DNA of 64,000 nucleotides from Acanthochromis polyacanthus (Eukaryota; Chordata; Actinopteri; Pomacentridae), in NCBI RefSeq assembly GCF_021347895.1, contig NC_067115.1, positions 10,316,064-10,380,063 on the forward strand. The letters are read 5' to 3'. Under the pieces are notes generated by a model that saw only the letters and a list, made by a program, of their open reading frames with translations, had not been told where the DNA came from and searched no databases. The position numbers were made by a program, and so were the translations under genes. Below, piece after piece: positions 12,199 to 32,800 of this stretch. The first letter of the stretch is position 1. Every line of letters begins with the position of its first letter.

Positions 12199-12750
12199 TA
12201 GCCTAGCCGCGCTAGACCCATGATCTGAAGACGCAAGGGTCTAGGCACGCTGGACAGGGAGGGAGGCGGGCTAAAAGGTTGTCTATCAAATCACTCTGCA
12301 GCAATTGGGTAGGTATACAACCAATCAGCGCAACGAATAGGCTCCTAGAGTGCCAGAAATCAGAGGATGCGGTAGTTCGGTGAAGCCTTATTTATACAGT
12401 CAATGGGTGAAGCTCAAGTATATTACAGACATGTTAACAGAAAGATTATTCAGTCAGTGCTAATGGAGCTCAACGACTGTTGTCGTTTTTGTTGTCGACC
12501 CTGGCAGAGAATTAAATTCGTTGCCGTGAGTTGTCTAGCACGGCTAGGCTAGTTGTTTCCGGTTGTTTCTGTCAGAATTGTCACGCCTCTGTCGTCACTT
12601 AGTTACGCCCACCTTCTGATTCTACACTTCATGGTGATTGGTCCGGCCAGTTTTAGGAGCATCCAACCTCGAGCCTTATGGAGGGTAACTAGACCCACCC
12701 TGGCAGAGAATTAAATTCGTTGCTGTGGATTGTCTAGCGTGGCTAGGCTA
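12199..12750. mobile_element. 552-bp MITE with TAGCCTAGCC ends and 9-bp target duplication
   Basis: The left end begins TAGCCTAGCCGCGCTAGAC and the right end is the complement of TAGCCTAGCCACGCTAGAC. The direct repeats TGAAATCAG flank it at 12190-12198 and 12751-12759. The last roughly 50 bp (CCTGGCAGAGAATTAAATTC through GGCTAGGCTA) also occurs internally at about 12498-12552, so the right end is duplicated. It has no coding capacity. The 9-bp duplication would suit a Mutator-type element; an 8-bp reading would suit hAT. Confidence 0.8.
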
Positions 12751-14664
12751 TGAAATCAGTGGACACCAAAAGAAATCAAAGTTTCTATTAAACCCTTCAC
12801 AAAGTGAATCAGTGTGGTCTGTATATTATAAAGTGCAACATGGACACTATGAATATTTTACAGCACAAAGCAACAAAAGCATTTTATTCTGTGCTTATTA
12901 TGTAATTGTTTTCAGACTTTGTATTAGCTTTGAATTATAGGGAAATATTGACAAATTTACAGCACAGACATTGTCTATAACCCATTAGACAGCATTGCTT
13001 TTTGATTTCAGTGTTGCAGAGCAGCAGCTTGGTGGACATTTCTGTCATTGTTTTACATTTGTTCTGTTGAGTGACAACAGATATAGAAAACATGTAAATG
13101 AAAAAAATTAAGGGGGAAATTCCGCTGCACTGAAATGCAGTATGTGAGTGTAGAAAACTGGAAGGAAACAAACAGAAAGTCCCCTCACACTGAATTGCAC
13201 CACAATGTTTTCTCTTCAGGAGATAAGGCATTGAACTGTACTGCTGTGGTTTGCTCCTGAAAGTAATTATAGGGAGACCTCTACTTTGAAAGCATTGGGT
13301 TTTTGGAAGCTTTTACACCGAAAAACTGAAGAAACTAAGTTTAGGTGGGCCATAAGTTTAAATAACGTCCAGCAATTTGTGTATATACCTGTCTCTGTGT
13401 TCCGGTTTTCCCTTTGTCTTGTATCCTATTGTCACCCCGCAGAGCAGCACAGAACAGGAACTCAGGGCCCTGCGGTTCTTAGCAACTGTTACCATGGCTC
13501 CAGTCCACCCTGCCTCGATCTTCCACTGGACACTGTGTTTGTGTGTGAGGGAAGGACTTGGCTTGATGTCAGTGCATTTCTTCCTGTAATAGCAGACAGG
13601 CACTTCCTGCAGGCCGAAGGCTGAAGGGAGGAGATGAAAGAGATGAGATCTGTGTCTTTAATGAGACTTCGGCTCACAGTTGGGACAGATGGATGGAGGT
13701 GTAGTTCAGTGTTAGTCAGACTACTTTCATTTTCTCAAGAATGTTCAGATTGTAAAACGTGAGCCGACCATTTAGCTAAACTTTTTTTTTATTTTTAATC
13801 TTAAGTCCAGCAGCTGGTATTTAATACTTTTTTTTTTAGTTTTTTTTTTTTTTTTTTACCCGAGTTGGTGAGGAGACTGACACCACTCGCATATCTGTAA
13901 GGTAAATATATAACTGAAGCCAGCAGGTTGTTAGCTTAGCCTGACAGACAGAATGGAAATATGGGGGACCAGCTAGCCTGCTGCCGCCCAAAGCTAACCA
14001 GATCTCGCAATCAGCACCTCTAAAGCTCACACATCACTGGGTGCAAAACCGATAGGAATATATTTCAAAATACTACATGATTTCTGATTGTTTAACCTGC
14101 ATGAGAAGATTAAAATACATGCACATACAGTGAATTTAAAACGGTGCTCCTTTGCTCCGAGAGTACTTACACAAAAACACACATACGAAAATGATTGTTT
14201 AAATGCTATGTACAGCTATTGATATGTGTAGAAGAGCATATTTAAAGGGAGCCAAAACTGCCATGCAAATTGTGCAGATTCTGATGATAGGAGTAAATAC
14301 AATTATTAGCAATAAACACAGCATTACTGACCCTTTATACACATGATGCAGATGGATGATAGTGGAATGGTGCAGAGAGCAATGTTGCTCGAATGAAATA
14401 ATTGCAGGTATCTGATATAAAATATACAAATCTGTCCAGGGTTGTGGATTCAAAAACAGTTATTCCTGTCATTCTAGACTGAGTTAATTGCTTGCCACGG
14501 TGATGATCTGTGGGAATGTATAAAATCTGGTCCTCTGCTATTGCTGCAATATGAACTTTACAATGTTAAGGTTTTGTTTACCATCTTCTTGTTTCCAGAC
14601 CGCCGGCCAGAGGAGCTGTGGAAAACCACTGACTGTGAATGCTGATTTTCGAGGAGCATGAGTC

Positions 14665-23762
<9,098 letters not shown>

Positions 23763-25285
23763 AATACATCCTTCTTCTCTGCCAGAGACAGTCAGTTTGT
23801 ACATTTCTGAAGTCATTTTTACTCTTGTGATAACCAGCAGTAGTCTGTGAGACTTTAAACACTCCTGAAGGCCTGTTTTTAGTCCTGAACCCGTCTTCAC
23901 ATCTTCCATTTCAATGCCTAGAACATTTTCTGAACTCAGCCGGTCTCCCTCAAAACCACACAGAAACCTCCAGAGTGCCGTGTACGGAGTCCTGCATCAT
24001 AGGAATACACAGACTTTAAAGGGATTTGTTGGGAAAAGTAAAGGGACCAACCTTGATCACTACATTTTATGCCTTCAAAATGGATCACTGTCACTGACTC
24101 CAATCAGGAAAAACCTTGGAAAACAAAGTGAAACACTACAAAAAGAAAACAAGGCGAGTAATTACAAGCAACCAAATGTGAAGCATCAAGTTTTTAAAAA
24201 GACGCAATGAGGTCAGGGGTGGAGTAATGCAGCTTTTGTAGAGAGCAGCTATTTGTGATTTTGCCTCTACAAATGATAAAACCAGCAACTTCTTTTAAAA
24301 AAAAAAAAAAAAATACTTGTATCACTGTGCAGATCAAGTGTGGGTGGTGCTACAAGAACCCTTAAAGAGTGAAAGTGGAGCTGCATAAAGCTCCCACAGG
24401 AACGATATCAGAGAGAAAACGGTCATGTATGTACATATATATAAATAAATATATATACTATACAGTTTACAGAGCTAACGTTAACAGAACAGCCTTAGAT
24501 TTTAATTTTGACTTTCTTTTTCATGTATTGTCTGAACGGTAAGCTGAAATTTGTTTGTGTTTTGATACCTTTGTACCAAGCACAGTATTATTGAAACTAG
24601 GAGGATTCATATTTGTATTATTATTGGTTCCTCTTTTCAGGCTGTTAATGCTAATATAGGTTGAATCTTACAGTAAAAACAGCACCATGTTGTAGATCAG
24701 CGGCCAGATTGCTTGCGGTGTGTCCTCTGGCGTCTCACAAACTCATTTGACAAAAGGATCCCGTTTCAGTTTTTTTTTTTTTTTTTTTTTTTCTTCTCTT
24801 TTATGACAGATGTTTGCGGTTTTCCCCAAACCTGCAGTCAGGTGCATGCACATGTCAAGAAACGTGGGCTGACGCATGCTGCCATGTTTTGGGGGAAAAA
24901 ACAAAACAAATAGGAATGTGTCTAATCTCAGATTTCAAGAATGAACTGAACCAAACAATTTTAATAAGTAAGAGGGATTGGAAATCATGACTTTATGCAA
25001 AATGGCTGCAAATTTTATCCAACCACTGTGGATTTCAGGTCACTTTACTTCTTGTTTAAAACAAAGGGTCAGTTTGCCAGAAGAGAGTTTCTGCCATGTT
25101 GGCTCTGCCCCTACATTTTATTGTTTTTCTTTCATTTTTTTTAAAATCTAAGATGAGGAAAGAGAGAGAGAAAGAGGTTTGTGTTCAGACTGAACTGTTT
25201 GTATATTCAACATTTGAAGTATATTCTATTTTGTTGTACTCTTGTTTCAAAGTGTATTAAAGTAGATTTTACTGAAATATAAAAA
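23763..25285 (+). other. elf2: elf2 3' UTR with candidate poly(A) signal
   Basis: The sequence is AT-rich with an A tract (about 24296-24313) and a long T tract (about 24769-24792). A variant poly(A) signal ATTAAA at 25256-25261, close to AATATAAAAAG, is the likely end. Other ORFs here look accidental. Confidence 0.6.
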
Positions 25286-26890
25286 GACATTGGAAACCTG
25301 ACTATGGTCCTTCTTAATCACGATTTTTATATATTTGTGTTCTTGTGTGTGTGGTAAGCGTACATGATTTGGCCTACTTTTCCTTTCTGCTAGTTTGCGT
25401 TTCTTAAACAGTAGCTTACGATGGCATACAATAGGAGCTCACTGATAAAACCAAATCTGTCCAGCAGTAATCTCACTTTAGGCAGTGATAACATTTACTG
25501 ATTTATCAGAAGCACAGTTGGCAGAGATCATCTGCGGTTATTTTGCACATTCTGCTATACAGTCTGAGGTCACAGAATTTACTTTTTCGTTGATAAACCA
25601 AATAAAAATAAATCGGGGTGAAGTTCAGTTGGGCTGCAAGTTAGAAGATGCTCATGAAAAACAAGCTTAAAACGGTGCAAATGCTTGGAAATCTTTGGTA
25701 TGTGGAATCAAAAATAGTTTCTAAAGTCTATAGTGGCTTTTTACAGTGTAGTTTGAGGGATGTTTAAGAACTATTGGTGTGCTGCAGTTACAGGCAAATC
25801 TACGGGGGGAACTGCTGCAGCAGGTGAAGGAGTTTGGCAGATTTACCTTCAATATACACTGAGGACTGTGGACATCTGGAAGGAGTCTGGAGTAGTCGCT
25901 GCTTCAGCCAAAGTAGTTCGGACATCCGATTTGAAAGCCTACAGAGCACTTTCCTTTGCAGGTTTTGAGGCAGACTACCAGGACCCAGAACTCGCTGGAG
26001 GGATTATACATCATACAAGAAAAAGACTAAATTTCTGTCCATACTTTCAAACTACACCACCTTTCAGTAGTTGCATAGTTTCTTCTGTAAGCTGACAAGA
26101 CGAGTACAAAGCATGACTGGCTCACCACAATCCCAAATTACGGTGATTTTAATATTTATTAATCCAGGTTTTCTTTATCAGGATTATGAAACAAGACATT
26201 TGTGTGATTTGACTCTTCTTCCACATGAACTGGACCAATCTGGTGCTTCCTACTTCATTCACCTGCTTGTGTAACAACAAAAGGGTCATAAAACACGTGT
26301 TCCCACTCATAAGCTAAAATGCTATGTTTTATGGTGCTCCAGTGACTTGTAGTAAAACACCACTTTTTACTTTTTGAGAAGCGACAATTTATGGCCCCTG
26401 TAGGCTTTTGACAGAGGTTGTTCTATTGGTGAGCTATGAAGAAGAGTCAGACTTGGTCATATAATGAAGGATATGTGGAAGTCAGTTTGATTTTTGGTAT
26501 GACATGAATCATTTTAATTGAATACTTACTGTGATAAATACCAGAGAATAACCACTTTTCTAATTTGTCTTGTTTTAGCTGCAGTTCATGCAATGTAAAA
26601 TAGAATTGGCAAACAATAACATATTAATGCATTTTCTGCGACCGACCGAATACGTGTTGGGTCCCAAACACATTGTGCACTACTGCAGCTGCATGGATTT
26701 GCTCAGTGGGATTACTAACGTACAGCTCATAGAGTATAATCACAAAGCAAATTATTGAAAGGGTGGTGCTTCTTACAGTCGATTTAAATCCTAAACTTTG
26801 AACAGTTAGCAGTGAAGTGCTGCATAAGTGAGTATGATGATCTAGGAGGTTGACACTGAAAACTCTGAAAAGGCTTAAGGCTCAACATAC
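25286..26890. other. elf2-noct intergenic stretch
   Basis: A 111-codon plus-strand ORF (25760-26095) has no recognisable domain or flanking splice pattern, so I do not call it a gene. Nothing else was recognised. Confidence 0.4.
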
Positions 26891-27014
26891 CTCACTAAAC
26901 CATTTGTAGTACAACCCGCTGGCCTCAGGATCCTCCAGGAGGAACTGGAAAACATTGCTGAGGAGAAGGATGTCCAGAATGACCTGCTTATTCTGCTGCC
27001 ACCCAAACCTGACT
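26891..27014 (-). CDS. Isolated exon-like block of unknown gene (41 codons)
   Basis: On the minus strand a pyrimidine-rich acceptor (TTCTTCCACCTATCCAG) precedes 124 open bases and a consensus donor, GTGAG|GTATGT. The reading is VRFGWQQNKQVILDIL at its start and FQFLLEDPEASGLYYKWFSE at its end, phase 2 to phase 0. The end pattern (F-x-FL, acidic gap, YY-x-W) resembles the second half of a SURP module as in U2SURP, but the first half does not. It lies between the convergent ends of elf2 and noct, next to a hAT insertion, with no partner exon recognised. It may be an exon of an unseen gene, an exon left from a duplicated gene, or chance. Confidence 0.35.
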
Positions 27015-27146
27015 CTGGATAGGTGGAAGAAAATGAAAAAATGGAAGTTACAAAGCACATGCAGTAATGTTTCAACAGATTGTAAATAAAAACAGGACAA
27101 ACAAAGAATTGCAAAAGTAGTTTTCGTGTCTTCAAGCCGCTAAAGC

Positions 27147-28727
27147 AGCAGGCATGGGCAAACTATGGCCCCCGGGCCACATACGTCCCGTTGGGCTTTT
27201 CAATCCGGCCCGCGAAATATCCATCCATCCATCCATTCTCTATGCATGGCTTTATCCTCACCAGGGTTGCAGGGGGCGCTGGAGCCTATCCCAGCTGACT
27301 TGGGCGAAGGCAGGGGACACCCTGGACAGGTCGCCAGTCTGTCGCAGCGCTAGACAAACATTCACACTCACATTCACACCTACGGGCAATTTAGAGTAAT
27401 CACTTAACCTCAGCATGTTTTTGGACTGTGGGAGGAAGTCGGAGTGCCCAGAGAAAACCCACGCATGCACAGGGAGAACATGCAAACTCCATGCAGAAAG
27501 ATCCCTGGAAAGCCGGGACGTGAACCAGGGATCTTTTTGCTGCAAGGCGAAAGTGCTAACCACTACGTCACTATGCAGCCTGGCCCGCGAAATTATTTTG
27601 TCAATATTAGAATTGACGAAATTACAGTAAAGCCCACATTCATTCAAGACAGTCGAGCTGCACCCCTGCAGTACCCGACGTTTCTGTTGACACCACTAGA
27701 TGGCGCGCTCCAGACACAAGTGACCTTTGTTGGTTTATTTTCTCTTCTTCTACGTTGAAGCTGCATTGAGCCCTGCCGTAACAATGAGTGGACCAAAGAA
27801 AAGTCGACAGTGAGTGTGTAGTGTTTCAGAAAGAACGGACTGCTAAATATTTTTTTCGCTCAAGTCCATTCAAAGGCTGTATGTCTTATTTGTAATAAAA
27901 CCGTTGCGGTTTTTAAAGAATACAATGTCAGCCGGCACTTTTCCACGAAGCATGCTAACTACGCTAGCAACCAGTCAGCGCAAGAACGGACAGCTACGGC
28001 TCAGAGGCTGGCAGCCAGTTTACAGACTCAGGAAAGTACTTTTTTCTGTAAACTACGATTCAAGAGTCAAGCACGAAGGCAAGTTATTTGCGAGCTGTAT
28101 TCGTTAGCAGTGGACGAAAGTAGTGACATAAAAGACACTGCTCAGCTTTTAATTTTTATTAGAGGGATTCATGAACATTTGAGACAACGGATGAATTTTT
28201 GACCATGGAAACCATGAAGGGGAAAACACGAGGAGAGGACTTGTAGGACAGGATGTCTGGGTCATGAGGAGGAAGCTGCCGTGATGTAAACTCGCCAATG
28301 TCACCAAGGATGGATCGGCAATCTCGACAGGAAAAACGTCGGGCCCTGAAAAGAATCCAGGATAAGGTGAAGGAGGAAAACCCTGAGCTGGATGTGATTT
28401 TCTTACGCTGCACAATCCACCAGGAAGCGCTCTGTAAGTCTGTTTTGCATCTTGATCATGTCGTGAAGTCAGTCATAAAACTCGTTAACTTTATATGAGC
28501 CAGAGGGCTTCAGCATCGTCAGTTCATTAAGTTTCTTGAAGAAATTTTGACACCAGACTTTGATGCGCTGGCAATAAAGGGTGACCAAAAACACTTCACT
28601 AAAACTGAATGCGAGTATTTTTTACTTTGTCAGTATTGTCTTTAACATGTAATTCATATTAATCTCCAATCCTGTCAAATTTCAAAAGTCAATGTGGCCC
28701 CTGAGCCAAAAAGTTTGCCCACCCCGT
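27147..28727 (+). mobile_element. Decayed hAT transposon (GTF2IRD2-like transposase family)
   Basis: The ends share GGGCAAACT...GGCC...GCCACAT in inverted orientation. The 8-bp target duplication GCTAAAGC lies at 27139-27146 and 28728-28735. Inside, disrupted frames give transposase pieces: a start MSGPKKSR near 27784, LAVDESSDIKDTAQLLIFIR near 28105-28165, and IFLRCTIHQEALCKSVL with VVKSVIKLVNFI at 28400-28497. These match the hAT lineage from which GTF2IRD2-type proteins were built. Stops and frameshifts make it a pseudogene. A 363-bp SINE is inserted near its left end. Confidence 0.88.
27219..27581 (-). mobile_element. tRNA-derived SINE with L2-type tail nested in the hAT element
   Basis: Read on the minus strand, a tRNA-like head has an A box GTAGTGGTTAGCAC and a B box GGTTCACGTCCCGG. 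The core contains GGAGTTTGCATGTTCTCCC and GACAGACTGGCGACCTGTCC, and the tail is GGATGGATGGATGG. The 12-bp duplications GGCCCGCGAAAT flank it at 27207-27218 and 27582-27593, both copies being hAT sequence. It is the same family as 7654-7929. Confidence 0.9.
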
Positions 28728-28735
28728 GCTAAAGC

Positions 28736-29335
28736 AAGTTGAGGTGAAGTAGAAATGTCAGAATAAATAAAACTATATGGATAGAAAGATACAACTATAG
28801 GTAAGCGAGAATTGTTTCTTTTCTTGGAAACAACCTTTTAAATCCCTTAATAAGTAACTTGCAAACTGACAAGAGCATAGTCAGAAATAGTAAATGGTAA
28901 TAACAATCGAAACCTCCCAGACATCAAGCAAAACACTTTATTTACAATCTGTAGTACATTGGCAGTGTGAAGCAAACACTGACTATAGTTTGATGTAAGG
29001 ATGATTTTAAAATCATAAGAACAAAAAAAGTACATTTGTGTGCAGTTTGAGTTTAGAAGTTGAAGGTAACTTGGTTCAGAAAACACTCATGTAGTATGGG
29101 GAAGGTAGCTGATACAGAGTGTATCTCTGTAAATTTAGTGTCTTAAATCACCCGACTCTTCAGTCCAGTCACAGTTATTAAACTTTCCACTCCGGTATCT
29201 CGGCCTCCTGTCTTTGTCTTCACCGTTTCATGTGGCTTCCTGTCTGGCTCCCTTCTTGTGGAGTGAACCGCACCAGGATCCAAACTCGACTCCACAGCTA
29301 CATCACTTCTCGTGTCTTCATTCTTCGCCTCCTTC
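28736..29335 (-). other. noct: noct 3' UTR
   Basis: This lies downstream of the noct stop on the minus strand. The complement of an AATAAA signal lies at about 28938-28943 (TTTATT on the plus strand). No coding sequence was seen. Confidence 0.5.
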
Positions 29336-29857
29336 TCAGTCCTTCTCCTTGAAGCTGAAGTCACAAACCAGAGAGAGATGATCGGATGGATAGCTGAAGG
29401 ACGGGAGCCTGTTTGGTCCGATTTCCTCCTCAGTGGGCATATCTAGAACAGCGTCCACTCTCAGCGTGTCCTGACTGTACCAGATGTAGTCCAGAGTGGA
29501 ACAACATTCCCCTGTAGGCCGAATCTTCCACGTCGTGTACTCCGGCTCTGTCAGACCATCTTGGCTGAGCTTCTTGTAGGCCGAGTCCAAACCGAGAGGT
29601 GAAGTGGCGAACCGCCGGTACACCTCCTCTGTTGGCACTGCGTTGAAATCTCCACAAATGAGCAGAGGAATGTCGGTGTTTGGTTCACCTGCAGGTCCAC
29701 TGGAGTGTTTCTGGACTAGATTCTGCAGGTGGCGAAGGAGATCAGAACCCTGAGCGCTGCGGAGCCACTCCCAGCCAGAACGAGCCTTCAGGTGGGTCAC
29801 GGCCACGCACAAACACCTGCCTGTGGTCCGACATCGCAACGTGGTCACTACGGCAAC
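29336..29857 (-). CDS. noct: noct last coding exon (C-terminal half of catalytic domain)
   Basis: The acceptor TGCCACAG is followed by VAVVTTLRC, in phase with the previous exon ending TNQ. It encodes the GDFNA motif (Asp about 292, Asn about 294), the YTTWKIRPTGEC and TLDYIWYS blocks, and the terminal SDHLSLVCDF motif (His about 382), all hallmark nocturnin motifs. It stops after SFKEKD. Confidence 0.97.
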   Translation of the reverse strand, partial: VAVVTTLRCRTTGRCLCVAVTHLKARSGWEWLRSAQGSDLLRHLQNLVQKHSSGPAGEPNTDIPLLICGDFNAVPTEEVYRRFATSPLGLDSAYKKLSQDGLTEPEYTTWKIRPTGECCSTLDYIWYSQDTLRVDAVLDMPTEEEIGPNRLPSFSYPSDHLSLVCDFSFKEKD

Positions 29858-32800
29858 CTGTGGCAAGAAAGCGTCGGATTAGAGGTGTGTCTGAGTGGAT
29901 TTTTATGTGAGAATCGCATGAAATTTTACCCACTTGATTGGTTGGAATCCTTATGGCGGAGAGTCGTATGTTCACGCTGTCCAGGAGCTCGAATCGTGAC
30001 TGGTCAAAGAACAGCGCACAGCCGTCGGGGCCATTGTTGCCCTCCACGTCCAGGCAGGGAGACCAGGGTTTGGGGCAGAAGTGGCTGCTGTAGCCCAGGC
30101 CTGCCAGGACTGGCTGGAAGGTGTCATAGTAGTGGTCGACTTCCTGTAGGCACAGGATGTGAGGTCGGTAGGTCAGGATCTCCTCCAAGATGAGGTACTT
30201 TCTTCTGGACCAACTGAGGGCCTCCAGGGGACACTGGACAAAACTGTCAAGTCCTTCACCCAGAGCTGAAGGAGAGGAGAAACAAAGAATGAAATCTGAC
30301 TTCAGTACATTTCAAGTATCATGAGATATGCAGCTTAATGCCAGTGAGCCACCTTTGCCGAAGAAGCTGTTGGTCCTCTCAAACAGCTCACACCCACCAA
30401 GACCAGAAGCTCTGAAGGTGCTCTTTATTATGGAGCACCAGGATGGTAGCAGCAGATCCTTTAAATTCAGTAAACTGTGAATGAGCTGCTGTAAAACAGA
30501 CTTATTCTGACACGCTGCCGCTGGTTCCTCTTTAAATCACTATTGGATGGTACTACACTGATGGCTACATGTTTTAGAGGTGGTCTGATACAGCTGTCTG
30601 GTCATAAGTACAGTTTTGGAAATGATTACTGAACCACCTATCGTTTTCTTTACAAAGTCTACACAACAGGCTTTAAACACTGAAGATTTTGTTTGAATTT
30701 TATCATAGTGGTTAAATAATTATAGTATATTACAGTAGACGTGAAGAAAATCTCAATGTTTCGAACCTTTACAAATTTCAATGTTGACATTAGATAGCAT
30801 TTTTTAAAACCACCATTTTATGTATGAGCTTTAATTTGGATCATATGTTGACATCACATTATTACTTTTAAGCTTCAGTGTACCGCCGGCGGTACACCTA
30901 CTAATTTGCATAGGAATTTCAGGAATGTCCGACGGGTGCAAACGCGATTATACAAACACTATACACCGATGGAAAGCTTAGATTCTCATGAATCCGCCGG
31001 TATAAACCACTTTCAGATGCGATTACCACAGCGGGTGAGAAAAACACATTTGTCCGACAAAAACGAATATTCATCCATCCGTTCTCTATACACGGCTTCA
31101 AAGCACACAGTGCGACTCACATTTCCGGGTTTATTATTACACACAAAAAAAAGATTCCACAAAAAACGGCCATAATCCAACCTTTTACATCAGATGACAC
31201 AAGCCAGTAAACTATTTTGTCCAAAACATGTCCTGAAGTCGGTATAAAATCCCCGAATCGGTCGTTTTCAAGGAAATGCACCTCCCGATGCGCGTCCAAT
31301 ATTCCCCGTATTTTTCGTAATTTTTTTTATTTAAAAATAGAATATTAGCGATTTTTTGTACTGAAAACGGCTGGAATTGACTGAAGCTTAAAGGGTTAAA
31401 ATCAACAAAATTGCAAGATGACGATGATCTTGATGCTTAACGATGAGTGATGCAGGAAGAGAGCTGTCTCTAACAGGCTTGGGATGAGGAAAAAAACTGT
31501 CAGATTTACTCTAAGGAGAAAACAGTCTAGTTGTACCTCAAACCACAAATGGAGACAGAAAACACTGATCGTAGTGTCCTAATAATAATTTCCAAAGCTG
31601 TACGTGGCTTTTGTCATAGGCAGGTATCTAACTGCCCATGACTACTTGCTCTACAAATATCTCAGAGCTCAACATGTGCCATTTTTTTAGACTTTGACAT
31701 AATGATCTCTACACATTTCAGCATTGCAAAACTGGGCAGTTTTTCTTGAAAAGATATGTTCAAATCCTGAGCTAATAATTGCTACTAAATTTGTAGAGGT
31801 GGTGTTAATAAAATCAGCATTTATAGGTGTTCTTGGCCACTTGAGGGCAGCAGGAGCAGGTGTAAACCATAGACTGTACAAGTTACTGATGTAACATCCG
31901 CCTTGTGGTGTGTTGCAATCATGTTACACCCGTGATAAACTGCTGAATTTCCCACATGTGCTCACATTGCTGCTGCCACTGCTAGCCTCATCTATACATC
32001 TTTGAGTTTGCTTTTGAAAATCAATAATACCATATTCTATTATCTATTTGATTTATATATTTAATTTAAATTGAGTTTATCCTAATTCAGAACAAGACAG
32101 AGCACTAAAAATACACTGGTCTTTACACAATGTTACGTTCACTTCTCAACGTGATGTAATTACAGCCTTCACTGGGTTTTTGCTGTGACTCTACAGCACA
32201 TATGTGGCCTCCGCTTTGCCCTCCAACCTTCTGAACCCCCAAGCAGGTTCTAGATGTTTTTTGTCTGCCACTATTTCACTGCCCCTTTATAGAAACGGCA
32301 CACAATGGCTGGTTGTACAGAGAACTTTGAAACTCTTTTGCGCAGTATGCCACAGTTAAAATGTCATAAATCACAGAAAAAAGAAAACAGGTTGAAGTTC
32401 TTTGATTATTTGTTTTACAAGAAATTGTAAAACCAGGAACAAGATGAACAACATTTTTCAAAGTGCCCATGAGTGTTACCAGCACTGGAAAAACTGATGA
32501 CCCTACATACTAAAGATATTTTACTTCTTTCTTTTAAAATTTGTTTCCATAAGTGTCTCCTATCTGCTCTGTGTAAAGACAGCCTCTAGTTCAGCCTAAA
32601 AGTCAGATTTTTTTGTCATATGACTGTTTGTCACAGCTGAATCAGTCATGGCTCTGTGGTTGTGCCGATAAGCGCAGAATTCTTAGTTTTCGCACAGTTA
32701 GTGCAAATGGTTTATCTTGGGTGACTTTTAAAACAACAAATGTAAAATAAAGTGATTTTCAGATAATTTCTTGGCAGAATGAAGGAGCATCAGAAAGCTG

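Larger units (their letters stand above)
6347..14598 (+). other. elf2: elf2 first intron (8.25 kb)
   Basis: This intron separates the non-coding first exon from the ATG exon. Recognised contents are a tRNA-derived SINE at 7654-7929, a degenerate SINE at about 8740-8895 and a 552-bp MITE at 12199-12750. There is also a T-rich tract near 13790-13860. Scattered ORFs, for example at 10280-10690 on the minus strand, show no recognisable family. Confidence 0.7.

Noticed and set aside
25760..26095. 111-codon plus-strand ORF downstream of elf2
   Set aside because: No recognisable family and no promoter or partner exon.
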